Source: CAWJPY01 sp963844865
GTDB taxonomy: Bacteria > Acidobacteriota > Thermoanaerobaculia > Thermoanaerobaculales > Sulfomarinibacteraceae
Direction: 5' to 3'
Length of the DNA stretch: 64,000 nucleotides
Assembly: GCA_963844865.1 (NCBI GenBank)
Contig: CAWJPY010000012.1
Location: 62,001 to 126,000, forward strand
A program made the translations under genes and the position numbers. Under the pieces are notes generated by a model. The model was not told where the DNA came from. It did no database searches and was given only the letters and a program-made list of their open reading frames with translations. How positions within the stretch are numbered: the stretch's first letter is position 1; each line of letters begins with the position of its first letter. Positions 45,174 through 53,959 of this stretch are shown piece by piece.

Positions 45174-45190
45174 GATTCCGGTCCGGAATC
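45174..45190. promoter_or_regulatory. Palindromic operator candidate between O-methyltransferase and HPD
   Basis: GATTCCGG-T-CCGGAATC is a perfect 17-base palindrome in the 127-base divergent region. Size and symmetry fit a dimeric repressor site controlling both genes. A half-site-like CGGAATC occurs at 47621 in the hmgA/transketolase divergent region. Confidence 0.45.
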
Positions 45191-45259
45191 GTGCTGGTCG
45201 CGACGCCGTTTCATCGAGTGCGGCGGCGGCGGCCGCTGCCGCGGAAGGGACGCATCACC

Positions 45260-46351
45260 ATGGCGGAACAGGACTTTCTCCCGCTGCGCGGCTTCGACCA
45301 TGTCGAGCTGTGGGTCGGCAACGCCAAGCAGGCCGCCCACTTCTACGACAAGGCCCTGGGCTTCAAGCCGGTGGCCAAGCGTGGCCTCGAGACGGGGTGC
45401 CGCGACCGCGCCAGCTACGTGGTGCAGCAGGGGAAGGTGTGCCTGGTCCTGACGAGCGCCCTGGCGCCGGACCACCCCATCGCCCGCCACGTCCAGCTCC
45501 ACGGTGACGGGGTGAAGGTCGTGGCCTTCGAGACCGGGGACCTGACGGCGGCCATGGCGGAGGTGAAGGCGCGAGGCGCGACCGTGCTCCAGGAGGCGGC
45601 GTCTGTGGAGGACGAGCACGGTGTGCTCGCCACGGGCGTCCTCAAGTACGCGGGCGACACCGTGATCAAGCTCGTGCAGCGTTCAGACTACTCGGGGGTG
45701 TTCGCGCCGGGGTACTGGCCGCTGGAAGCGACCGGCACCGAGCCCGCCGGGCTGGCCGCCATCGACCACATCGTGACCAACGTCTGGCTGGGTGAGATGG
45801 ACCACTGGGTGGAGTGGTTCCAACGGGTGTTGGGGTTCTCCCAGCTCGCCCACTTCTCGGATGAGGACATCTCGACCGAGTACTCCGCCCTCATGAGCAA
45901 GGTGGTGGAGGATGGGCGACGGATCAAGATGCCCATCAACGAGCCCGCCGAGGGGCGCAAGAAGTCCCAGATCGACGAGTACCTGGAGTGGAACAACGGT
46001 CCGGGCATTCAGCACATCGCCATGAACACGCGGGACATCTGCGCCACGGTGAGGGAGCTCAGGCGGCGGGAGATCGACTTCCTCAGAGTGCCCGACACCT
46101 ACTACGAGGACCTGGCCTCGAGGGTGGGGGCCATCGACGAGGACCTCGAGGAGCTCAAGGAGCTGGGCGTCCTGGTGGACCGGGATGCCGACGGCTACCT
46201 GCTGCAGATCTTCAGCCACCCCCTCCAGGACCGGCCGACCCTCTTCTTGGAGGTCATCGAGCGCCACGGCAGCCGCGGCTTCGGGGTGGGTAACTTCAAG
46301 GCCCTGTTCGTCTCCCTGGAGCGGGAGCAGGCACGCCGTGGAAACCTTTAG
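45260..46351 (+). CDS. hppD: 4-hydroxyphenylpyruvate dioxygenase
   Basis: A 363-residue two-half vicinal-oxygen-chelate dioxygenase. The Fe(II) ligands are H170 (AAIDHIVTN), H252 (GIQHIAM) and E331 (LFLEVIER), and the C-terminal GFGVGNFKALF seals the active site as in true HPD. It converts 4-hydroxyphenylpyruvate to homogentisate in tyrosine breakdown. ATG 45260 has GGAAGGG upstream; the longer frame to 45134 runs over the palindrome. The homogentisate dioxygenase gene is next, convergent. Confidence 0.93.
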   Translation: MAEQDFLPLRGFDHVELWVGNAKQAAHFYDKALGFKPVAKRGLETGCRDRASYVVQQGKVCLVLTSALAPDHPIARHVQLHGDGVKVVAFETGDLTAAMAEVKARGATVLQEAASVEDEHGVLATGVLKYAGDTVIKLVQRSDYSGVFAPGYWPLEATGTEPAGLAAIDHIVTNVWLGEMDHWVEWFQRVLGFSQLAHFSDEDISTEYSALMSKVVEDGRRIKMPINEPAEGRKKSQIDEYLEWNNGPGIQHIAMNTRDICATVRELRRREIDFLRVPDTYYEDLASRVGAIDEDLEELKELGVLVDRDADGYLLQIFSHPLQDRPTLFLEVIERHGSRGFGVGNFKALFVSLEREQARRGNL

Positions 46352-46387
46352 TCCGGCGGCAGCGGCAGCAAGCGCACGGAGCGGGCC

Positions 46388-47554
46388 CTACTCGTTCTCG
46401 AGCCAGCTCAGGTGGTAGTCCCGGTCCTCGACCTCCTCAGCGACCGTGGTCAGATGGAACGGGGCGTAGCAGTCGATCATGACCGCCAGCTCCTCGGTGC
46501 GCTCGCTGCCGATGGACGCCTCGTACGCTCCCGGATGGGGCCCGTGGGTGATGCCCGCGGGGTGGAGGCTGATGGACTGCGCCTCGATCCCGCGCCGGGA
46601 GGTGAAGTTGCCCTCCACGTAGTACAGGATCTCGTCCATGTCGACGTTGGCGTGGGCGTAGGGGCAGGGGATCGCCTGGGGGTGGTAGTCCACCTTGCGG
46701 GGCACGAAGGAGCAGACCACGAATCGCGGTCCCGCGAAGGTGACGTGGATGGTCGGTGGGAGATGGACGAGACCGGTCTTGGGTTGGTAGTCGTGGATGT
46801 TGAACGCCACCGGGTAGACGGCTCCGTCCCAGCCCGCGATGTCGAAGGGGAAGTGCCGATGGTGGTGCAGGGTGAGCCGCTCGCCCCGCTTGGTGATCAC
46901 GGATCGAGCGTCCTCGCTGTCGTCGAACTCGAGCAGGCGCTCGGGCATCCGGAAGTCGCGGTGCGAGTAGGGCGCGAAGTCGGTGAGCTGGCCCGAGCGG
47001 TTCCGCCACTCGCCGGGGACGCCCATCCCCGGCCGGCCCTCCACCCACAAGAAGGTGGTGTCGTCCTCGGTCACGAGCCGATAGGGAGTGGACCTGGGGA
47101 TGAGTAGGTAGTCGTGGCGTTGGAAGGGGAGGACCCCGTACAGGCTCTCCAGCCGCCCGCCGCCCTGGGTGACGAAGAGGAGCTCGTCGCCGTCACCGTT
47201 GGCGAAGAATCTGCGACCCTGCGCGGCGGGCTTGCACACCCCCAGCCTGAGGTCGGTGCTGACCAGGAGCGTGCGCCGGCCGCTCAGCCAATCCCCCCGG
47301 CGTCCGACGTGAGCGCTCCTGAGGTGGCGGCGCTCCAGGAGCTGGTCCGCGGTGAGCTCCACCGGGCAGAAGCCCGGCAGCTCGAAGGCCTCCACCCGGG
47401 TCTCCTCGGTGGGAGGGCGTCGGTAGTAGAGGATGCTGTAGGGCCCGTTGAATCCCTCTCGGGTGACCATCTGCTCCATGAGCAGCTTGCCGTTCTCCCG
47501 GAGCTGGATGTGATGCTTGGCGGGAAGATCGCCCAGGGCCATGCGGTGGATCAT
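46388..47554 (-). CDS. hmgA: Homogentisate 1,2-dioxygenase
   Basis: A 388-residue homogentisate dioxygenase, somewhat shorter than the 430-445 of proteobacterial and human forms. Family features are the N-terminal NGPYSILYYRRPPT and the C-terminal metal site H301 (YAHANVDMDE), E308 and H337 (AGITHGPHPG). The Glu is displaced by one residue relative to the human pattern, so the assignment of that ligand is tentative. It opens the ring of homogentisate to maleylacetoacetate. ATG 47554 follows GGAGGAG. The open frame continues much further upstream but is antisense to transketolase. Confidence 0.88.
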   Translation of the reverse strand: MIHRMALGDLPAKHHIQLRENGKLLMEQMVTREGFNGPYSILYYRRPPTEETRVEAFELPGFCPVELTADQLLERRHLRSAHVGRRGDWLSGRRTLLVSTDLRLGVCKPAAQGRRFFANGDGDELLFVTQGGGRLESLYGVLPFQRHDYLLIPRSTPYRLVTEDDTTFLWVEGRPGMGVPGEWRNRSGQLTDFAPYSHRDFRMPERLLEFDDSEDARSVITKRGERLTLHHHRHFPFDIAGWDGAVYPVAFNIHDYQPKTGLVHLPPTIHVTFAGPRFVVCSFVPRKVDYHPQAIPCPYAHANVDMDEILYYVEGNFTSRRGIEAQSISLHPAGITHGPHPGAYEASIGSERTEELAVMIDCYAPFHLTTVAEEVEDRDYHLSWLENE

Positions 47555-47767
47555 GTCGCGCTCCTCCGCCCTGTATAAGCGGGCGGCCGCGACTGCGTGT
47601 TCCCCCCTCGGCACGGATCGCGGAATCGGAATGCACCGTGCGCGGCCGCCCGTTGCACCAACAGAGCCCGCCTCTGAGGCGCAGCACGGCTGGGTGGATC
47701 GACGCGCCCGGCGAGGAGGCTGCGGCGACCCCACTCGTACGACGCCAGCGGGCCGAGGAGAGACGTC

Positions 47768-49612
47768 ATGACCGAGAGCGAGCGATTTGAACACCTGCGC
47801 CGACTGTCCACACGCCTGAGGGAGCTGATTCTCCGTGCTCCGGCCCAGGCCGGGTCGGGCCACCCCACCTCGTCGCTGTCGGCGGTGGAGCTCATGGCCA
47901 CCCTGCTGTTCGGCGGCACCTTCCGCTACGACCCTGATCGTCCCTCCCACCCCAACAACGACCGTCTCATCTTCTCCAAGGGCCACGCCTCGCCCCTGTT
48001 CTACGCCCTGTGGACCGTGGCCGGCCAGCTCAGCGAGGACGAGCTGATGACCTACCGGGAGTTCGGCAGCCCCCTGGAGGGCCACCCGACCATGGCCTTC
48101 CGCTACACCGAGGCGGCCACCGGCTCGCTCGGCCAGGGGCTGTCCATCGGCGTGGGGATGGCGCTGAACGCCAAGCGCCTGGACAACCTCCCGTACCGGA
48201 CGTGGGTTCTGCTGGGAGACAGCGAAATGGCCGAGGGCTCCCAGTGGGAGGCCATCCAGCTCGCGGCCCACTACGGGCTCGACAACCTCATCGGGATCAT
48301 CGACGTGAACCGCCTCGGACAGCGGGGCGAGACGATGTACGGTCACGACGTGGAGGCCTACCGGAATCGCATCGCCGCCTTCGGCTGGCGTGCCATGGTG
48401 ATCGACGGCCACTCCCTGCCCGAGATCGCCGGGGCCTACGACGAGGCGTGTGCGGGGGACGGCGCGCCGGTGATGATCATCGCCCGCACCATCAAGGGCA
48501 AGGGTGTTTCCTTCGTGGAGGACAAGAACGGATTCCACGGGACCGCCCTCGAGGGCGAAGACCTCGAGCGGGCACTGGCCGAGCTGGGCGAGGTGGACCA
48601 CGGGGCTGTGGGCGAGATCCGGCGCCCCGAGGACCTGGAGCCGGAGCACCGGCCCGCGGAGGCAGCTCAGGAGGACCTGGCCTACGAGAGCGGCAAGAAG
48701 GTGCCGACCCGCAACGCCTATGGCAATGCGCTCAAGCGGATCGGGCCCCGCTTCCCGACGCTGATCAGCCTGGACGGCGAGGTCTCCAACTCCACCCGCG
48801 CCGAGTACTTCAAGGAGGCCTTCCCCGATCGCTTCTTCGAGATGTACATCGCGGAGCAGAACATGGTCGGAGCCGGCCTGGGTCTGGCCCTGCGCGGCAA
48901 GATGCCGTTCCTGTCCACCTTCGCGGCCTTCTGGACACGCGCCTTCGACCAGATCCGCATGAGCCAGTACTCTCAGCCCAACCTGAAGTTCGTGGGATCC
49001 CACGCCGGCGTCTCCATCGGCCAGGACGGCGCGTCCCAGATGGGGCTCGAAGACCTGGCCATGTTCCGCTCCCTCCTCGGCAGCGTGGTGCTCTACCCCT
49101 CGGATGCGGTCTCCACCGAGCGGTTGGTGGAGCGGGCGGCCGAGCACGACGGCATCGTGTACCTCCGCACCACCCGCGCCGGCACGCCGGTCATCTACAC
49201 GGCGGACGAGGACTTCCAGATCGGCGGCTCGAAGGTGCTCAGGGCCAGCGACGACGACGTGGCCACCGTGGTGGCGGCCGGCATCACGCTGCACGAGGCG
49301 CTGGCCGCCCACGAGATCCTCCAGGGGGACGGCATCGGGATCCGGGTGATCGACCTCTACAGCGTCAAACCCCTCGATCGTGCCACCCTCTCAGAGGCCG
49401 CCCGGGCCACCGGCGTGGTGATCACCGTGGAGGACCACTGGGAGGAGGGCGGCATCGGGGAGGCGGTCGCGGCGACGCTCGTCGGCACGCCGGTGCGGTT
49501 CCGCTCCCTGGCGGTGCGCTCCAAACCGAGGAGCGGCAAGCCCGGGGAGCTGCTGGCCTTCGAGGAGATCGACCGCGCTGCCATCGTCAAGGCGGTGCGG
49601 GAGCTCACCTGA
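47768..49612 (+). CDS. tkt: Transketolase, single-chain
   Basis: A 614-residue transketolase with all three domains in one chain, of the shorter (animal/archaeal-like) type. TPP motif GDSEMAEGSQWEA (about 156-168), substrate-loop SKGHASPLFYALW and GSLGQGLSIGVGMA are intact; the pyrimidine domain carries EQNMVGAGLGLAL and the C-terminal domain follows from about 480. It interconverts sugar phosphates in the pentose phosphate or Calvin-type cycle. Fructose-1,6-bisphosphatase follows 13 bases later, so both form a sugar-phosphate operon. Confidence 0.94.
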   Translation: MTESERFEHLRRLSTRLRELILRAPAQAGSGHPTSSLSAVELMATLLFGGTFRYDPDRPSHPNNDRLIFSKGHASPLFYALWTVAGQLSEDELMTYREFGSPLEGHPTMAFRYTEAATGSLGQGLSIGVGMALNAKRLDNLPYRTWVLLGDSEMAEGSQWEAIQLAAHYGLDNLIGIIDVNRLGQRGETMYGHDVEAYRNRIAAFGWRAMVIDGHSLPEIAGAYDEACAGDGAPVMIIARTIKGKGVSFVEDKNGFHGTALEGEDLERALAELGEVDHGAVGEIRRPEDLEPEHRPAEAAQEDLAYESGKKVPTRNAYGNALKRIGPRFPTLISLDGEVSNSTRAEYFKEAFPDRFFEMYIAEQNMVGAGLGLALRGKMPFLSTFAAFWTRAFDQIRMSQYSQPNLKFVGSHAGVSIGQDGASQMGLEDLAMFRSLLGSVVLYPSDAVSTERLVERAAEHDGIVYLRTTRAGTPVIYTADEDFQIGGSKVLRASDDDVATVVAAGITLHEALAAHEILQGDGIGIRVIDLYSVKPLDRATLSEAARATGVVITVEDHWEEGGIGEAVAATLVGTPVRFRSLAVRSKPRSGKPGELLAFEEIDRAAIVKAVRELT

Positions 49613-49625
49613 CGGGAGGACGGTG

Positions 49626-50645
49626 ATGAGCCCGCACGGCACTCCGCCCGCCACTCCCCTCGCCCTGCATGCCGCCCGCGCAACGGACGCCACCTCCCCC
49701 GAGGGGGACGGGGAGTCTGTGCTGCTGCTGTGTCAGCTCGCCCACGCCGCCAAGGTCGTGGCCAGAGAGAGTCGGCGCGCGGCCCTGGTGGGGAGGGTGG
49801 GCTTGGTGGGCTCCTCCAACGCGTCCGGGGACGCGCAGCACGAGCTCGACACCTTCGCCAACCGCGTGTTCGTCGAGGCCCTCGCCGCCACCGGCCTGGT
49901 GGCCGGTGTCGTGTCCGAGGAGCTGGAGGAGATCAAGCTCGCTCACTGTGAGGGCGAGGCCCCGTGGATCGTGGCCATCGATCCCCTGGACGGCTCGAGC
50001 AACATCGACGTGGGGGGCAGCGTGGGCACGGTGTTCGGCTGCTACCGCCGCTCCGGGAGCGCGTCCTGCGAGGCCCTGGAGGAGGAGCTCCTCCAGGGTG
50101 CTCCGCCGGTCGTCGCGGGCTATGTGCTGTACGGTCCGGCGACGGTGCTCGTGTACACCGCAGGCGGTCGCGTGGACGGCTTCACCCTGGACCATTCGGT
50201 GGGGGACTTCCTCCTCTCCCACCCCGATATCCGCTGTCCGGAGCGGGGCGACACCTACAGCATCAACGTCGGCAACTCCCACCTCTGGGCGCCAGCCGTG
50301 CGATCCTACGTGGAGCACCTGGATCGGGTGGAGCCGGAGCGGGGCCGGCCCTACACGCTCCGCTACTCGGGCGCCATGGTGGCGGATCTCCATCGGATCC
50401 TCCTGGAAGGCGGGATCTACCTGTACCCTGCGGACGACGAGCACCCCGAGGGCAAGCTGCGCCTGCTCTACGAGGGGATGCCCATGGCCTGCCTGGTGGA
50501 GGCCGCGGGGGGCGCCGGCAGCACCGGCCGCGGACGACTCCTGGAGGTCCCTCGGCGTGCGTTGCACCAGACGGTCCCCGTGGCGCTCGGAAGTCGGCAC
50601 GAGGTGGCCGAGTACGAGCGAGCGGTAGCCTCCCGGGATTGTTGA
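49626..50645 (+). CDS. fbp: Class I fructose-1,6-bisphosphatase
   Basis: A 339-residue FBPase. Metal and substrate motifs are present: VSEELEE (about 97-103), DPLDGSSNID (about 119-128), and the C-terminal GKLRLLYEGMPMA. It removes the 1-phosphate of fructose-1,6-bisphosphate. GTG 49623 and ATG 49626 are both possible; GGGAGGAC lies upstream. Pairing with transketolase supports a role in the reductive or oxidative pentose phosphate cycle, but no phosphoribulokinase or RuBisCO is in the window. Confidence 0.93.
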   Translation: MSPHGTPPATPLALHAARATDATSPEGDGESVLLLCQLAHAAKVVARESRRAALVGRVGLVGSSNASGDAQHELDTFANRVFVEALAATGLVAGVVSEELEEIKLAHCEGEAPWIVAIDPLDGSSNIDVGGSVGTVFGCYRRSGSASCEALEEELLQGAPPVVAGYVLYGPATVLVYTAGGRVDGFTLDHSVGDFLLSHPDIRCPERGDTYSINVGNSHLWAPAVRSYVEHLDRVEPERGRPYTLRYSGAMVADLHRILLEGGIYLYPADDEHPEGKLRLLYEGMPMACLVEAAGGAGSTGRGRLLEVPRRALHQTVPVALGSRHEVAEYERAVASRDC

Positions 50646-50867
50646 GCAGCGGCAGCGATCAGCGGCAGGGGTGACGCGCTCACCCGGGACGGTGGAGCCG
50701 AGAGAAGAGCCCGTCCCGCGGGCGTGCCACGTCCGGCACCTTCCCGAGGCGGCGCGCCCCACTCACGCAGCGCGTGGAGTCGGGAAATGCCCGGGGCGGC
50801 AACCGCGGGGAGCGCCTCGAAAGAAGGTCATGTCATCTCCGCGCGCCGGGTACGGAAGACCATTCGC

Positions 50868-51010
50868 GACGCGCCGTTTCTCGCTTCGGCCAAGACAGAG
50901 CACGAGCCAGGCACCGTTGAAGATGAGGCGATCGGGCCTCTCTACGAGGTCTCGACGGTGCCTGGCACGCTTCCTGGTGTTCTTGAGGCCGTTCCTCTCT
51001 CAGCGCCGGG
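50868..51010. repeat. Intergenic palindromic element, family A, copy 1
   Basis: Perfect 12-bp arms GCCAGGCACCGT (50906-50917) and ACGGTGCCTGGC (50955-50966) flank a loop of 37 bases. The left flank (GCCGTTTCTCGCTTCGG) and the segment TTGAAGATGAG recur in copy 2 at 57293, and the arms recur in copy 3 at 61790. It occupies most of the gene-free gap 50646-51104; the bases before it are GCGGCAGCG-type low-complexity sequence. Confidence 0.7.
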
Positions 51011-51104
51011 TGCCGGGCACGCGGTCGTGACTCGACAGCACGCGGTTCGTCGCCTTCCGAGGCGTGCCTGGCTCCCCCTCTGGCCTCCCCGGAAGGTGCA
51101 GACC

Positions 51105-51650
51105 TCACCTGTGGCCGTCGTGGTCGCCGCCCTCGTGGCCCTCGTGGCCCTCGTGCTCGCCGCCTTCGTGGAACTCGCCCTCGTGGTGGTGCTCGAACTC
51201 GCCGCCACCGCCGATGTAGAAGTAGCTGTCGGGCCAGTACCAGCCCCACGGCCAGCCGTAGGGGATGCCGCCGTACCAGTACCCTCCGGGGCCGCGGTAC
51301 CAGTAGTCCCAGCTCTCCAGGCGGGCGCTGCGACGGACCGCCGCGAGGTAGGTGTGCTGCATGAAATCGATGACCTTGTCGGAAACGCCCTCGTCGTGCA
51401 GCTTGGCGAGCTGGCTCGCATCGAGCCGGTACACCGTGCCGGAGTTGCGCATCTGGCGGATGATCTCGTCCGGCGGATCACCGGCCTTCGTCATCTGGAG
51501 AATCTGATCGACCGTCACCGGCGCGGGGACGACGGGCCGCTGGGTCGTCGTGCAGCCGGCCAGCAGCAGGGTACCCGCGAGCAGAGCGAAGGCGACGGTG
51601 GGTGCGGCGTTGTGAGTTCGGAGGAACAGACGGGACGTGAACGCGTGCAT
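51105..51650 (-). CDS. Lipoprotein with histidine-rich tail
   Basis: A 181-residue lipoprotein: lipobox LLAGC near residue 32, a helical middle (ILQMTKAGDPPDEIIRQMR) resembling domains that bind short motifs in envelope proteins, a Tyr/Trp/Gly-rich segment, and a last 35 residues dominated by His, Glu and Gly (repeated HEG). The tail is a plausible divalent metal binder. ATG 51650 was chosen with GGAAAGG upstream; GTG 51668 is possible. Surface metal buffering is an inference. Confidence 0.7.
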   Translation of the reverse strand: MHAFTSRLFLRTHNAAPTVAFALLAGTLLLAGCTTTQRPVVPAPVTVDQILQMTKAGDPPDEIIRQMRNSGTVYRLDASQLAKLHDEGVSDKVIDFMQHTYLAAVRRSARLESWDYWYRGPGGYWYGGIPYGWPWGWYWPDSYFYIGGGGEFEHHHEGEFHEGGEHEGHEGHEGGDHDGHR

Positions 51651-51874
51651 GGGCACCAGCCTTTCCACCCGACAGGCGCCGGGTGCGTCTCATCAACCTG
51701 AGAAACCGCCCCCCGAACGGCGTTGTTCCTATACACTCCTGGGCGGCGGATGGTGCCGACCCGGGGTTTCGGCGTCGCCGCAGGAGATGGAACGCTCTCC
51801 TGCATTCGTTGGACGCGCAGGGCGATGCAAGCGCCCGATCGGACCATCGCGGGTGTCGGAAGGAGGATCGACTC

Positions 51875-52642
51875 ATGGAGAACTCGACCGGATCTGCAGG
51901 CGTGGACCTGGAGCAGACCTCCCCGCCGCCGGAGACGCCGACCCGGCGCCTGGGATCGCTGCAGCGGCTGTGGGCTGCGTTCCTCACACCCCGTGAGGTG
52001 TTCACCGACATCGCCGTCAAGCCCACGTGGGTGCTCGCCCTGGTGCTTCTGGTGGCGTTGGGGGTGGCGGCTCAGCTCGTGGTCATGCCCCACGTCGACA
52101 CCGGGGCCACCCTCCGCGCACGGCTCGGAGAGAGGGCCCAGAGCCTCGACGACCAGCAGCTGGAGAGGATGACCGAGCAGGCCCAGAAGTTCGCCTTCGT
52201 GGGGCCGATCATGGGCGTCATCGTGGGTCCCATCGTGTGGGCGGCGATGGCGGCGGTGTTCTTTCTCATGCTCAAGGTCTCGGGGTCCGACACCGACTAC
52301 ATGCGGGCCCTCTCCACAACCCTCCACGCCTACTGGCCGCCGGCCCTGGTGAGCACGGTGCTCACCGCGGTGCTGGTGCAGCGGGTCGGGCGGCTGCCGG
52401 CGCAGCAGCTGGCGGATGTCGTCAAGTCCCATCTCGGTGCGTTCCTGTCGCCTGATGCCCCGGCCTGGCTGCGATCGGCGGCGACCACCATCAGTGTCTT
52501 CAATGTCTGGACGGTCATCCTGCTCATCATCGGTTTTGCCGTGGTGGGCAGGATCTCCCGCGGTCGCGCCGCCGTGGTCGTTCTCGTGCCGTGGCTGGTG
52601 TGGTTGGTGGGCAAGGCAGGCCTGGCGGCCGTCTTCGGGTAG
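51875..52642 (+). CDS. Yip1-family membrane protein
   Basis: A 255-residue protein with a soluble N-terminus of about 45 residues and five membrane helices from about residue 48. The segment LWAAFLTPREVFTDIAVKP and the spacing of helices fit the Yip1 domain seen in bacterial membrane proteins. AAGGAGGAT lies before ATG 51875. The MacAB-like exporter genes follow 66 bases later on the same strand. Confidence 0.75.
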   Translation: MENSTGSAGVDLEQTSPPPETPTRRLGSLQRLWAAFLTPREVFTDIAVKPTWVLALVLLVALGVAAQLVVMPHVDTGATLRARLGERAQSLDDQQLERMTEQAQKFAFVGPIMGVIVGPIVWAAMAAVFFLMLKVSGSDTDYMRALSTTLHAYWPPALVSTVLTAVLVQRVGRLPAQQLADVVKSHLGAFLSPDAPAWLRSAATTISVFNVWTVILLIIGFAVVGRISRGRAAVVVLVPWLVWLVGKAGLAAVFG

Positions 52643-52708
52643 ACAGACAGCGGCACCGCCGCTACCCTGGTCGGTCGGGCGCTCATCGCCCGAGCGAGGA
52701 AGGTGTTC

Positions 52709-53959
52709 ATGAAGAAAGCCCTCATCATCGTCGCCGCGCTCGCCGTGCTGGCCCTCATCGGGTGGGCGAGCCTGCGCGACGTCGGCCCCAAGGGTGAGGA
52801 GGTCGAGGCCCAGCCGGTGACGCGCCGCACCATCTCGGCGCGGGTCAAGGGAACCGGGGAGATCGCCCCGGAGAAGAAGGTGGAGATCTCGGCCAAGGTG
52901 ATCGGCGAGATCATCGGCCTGCCCGTCGAGGAAGGTCAGAAGGTCCAGCAGGGACAGCTCCTGGTGGAGATCGAGCGTGACGTCTACGAGGCCGCGCGGG
53001 ACCGGGCCCGCGCCGCGCTGCTGCAGGCGCAGGTGGCGGTCCAGCGGCAGCAGGTGCAGCTCGCGGACGCCGAGCGCAGCCTCGAGCGGGCCCGCCAGCT
53101 GCACAGCCAAGGTCTGAGCAGCCAGCAGAGCCTGGACACGGCGCAGCTCGCCGTGGACACCGCCAAGGTGGAGGTGGAGGCGGCGAAAGCGGCGGTGGCA
53201 GGGTCCCACTCCGCCCTCGACCAGGCTCAGGACGACCTGGCGCGCACCACCATCCGCTCACCCATGAGCGGCATCGTCATCCAGCTCGACGCCGAGAAGG
53301 GCGAGACCGTGGTCCCGGGCTCCACCAACCTGCCGGGCTCGGTGATCATGACGGTGGCCGACATGTCCCGTCTCCTCGCGGAGGTGGAGGTGAGCGAGGT
53401 GGATGTGGTCCAGCTCGCCCTCGGCCAGGAGGCGGTCGTCAACGTGGACGCTCTCGCGGACAAGCCCCAGCGCGGGCACGTGGTGGAGATCGCCACCTCG
53501 GGCCGCAAGGACGCCACCCAGGGCACCATCCGCTTCGCGGTCAAGATCGTCCTGGACGATCCGGATCCCGCCCTCCGCCCGGCCATGACCGCCAAGGTGG
53601 ACATCCTCACGGCGACGCGGGAGGACGCGCTCACCGTGCCCATCCAGGCGGTGGTGAAGCGCACCCTCTCGGATGAAGGAAACGAGGTCCGGGGGACCGC
53701 TGCGAAGGGCCTCGACGAAAGGGACGTCGTCTTCCTCGTCAAGGACGGCAAGGCGGTGGTGCGCAAGGTCGACACCGGCATCTCGGACGAGCTCTACGTG
53801 GAGATCACCTCCGGCCTCGACGAAGGCGATCAGGTGGTGGTGGGGCCCTATCGGACGCTCAAGGCGCTGCACGATGGGGATCCGATCACCGTGGCCAAGA
53901 GTTCGGCGGAGGGGGGCTCCCAGGATGAGGAGGGCGGCGTGGAGGTGACGGTTTCCTGA
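52709..53959 (+). CDS. Periplasmic adaptor (MacA/HlyD family) of an ABC exporter
   Basis: A 416-residue membrane-fusion protein: N-terminal anchor (about 4-20), lipoyl half-motifs (GEIIGLPVEEGQKVQQGQLL and a later TTIRSPMSGIV), a long coiled-coil hairpin between about 90 and 170, then beta-barrel and membrane-proximal domains. Such adaptors link a MacB-type ABC permease to an outer-membrane channel. ATG 52709 follows GAGGAAGG. The ATPase gene begins at its final base, so the three genes are one operon; no TolC-like gene is nearby. Confidence 0.92.
   Translation: MKKALIIVAALAVLALIGWASLRDVGPKGEEVEAQPVTRRTISARVKGTGEIAPEKKVEISAKVIGEIIGLPVEEGQKVQQGQLLVEIERDVYEAARDRARAALLQAQVAVQRQQVQLADAERSLERARQLHSQGLSSQQSLDTAQLAVDTAKVEVEAAKAAVAGSHSALDQAQDDLARTTIRSPMSGIVIQLDAEKGETVVPGSTNLPGSVIMTVADMSRLLAEVEVSEVDVVQLALGQEAVVNVDALADKPQRGHVVEIATSGRKDATQGTIRFAVKIVLDDPDPALRPAMTAKVDILTATREDALTVPIQAVVKRTLSDEGNEVRGTAAKGLDERDVVFLVKDGKAVVRKVDTGISDELYVEITSGLDEGDQVVVGPYRTLKALHDGDPITVAKSSAEGGSQDEEGGVEVTVS

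Noticed and set aside
47555..49312. Minus-strand open frame continuing about 586 codons upstream of the homogentisate dioxygenase start
   Set aside because: It is antisense to transketolase, has His/Gly/Arg-biased composition typical of high-GC shadows, and the real start at 47554 has a strong ribosome binding site.
50961..50975. TGGCACG followed by CTGG as a further sigma-54 site
   Set aside because: The GC of the -12 element is missing and the TGGCAC belongs to the repeat family A arm.
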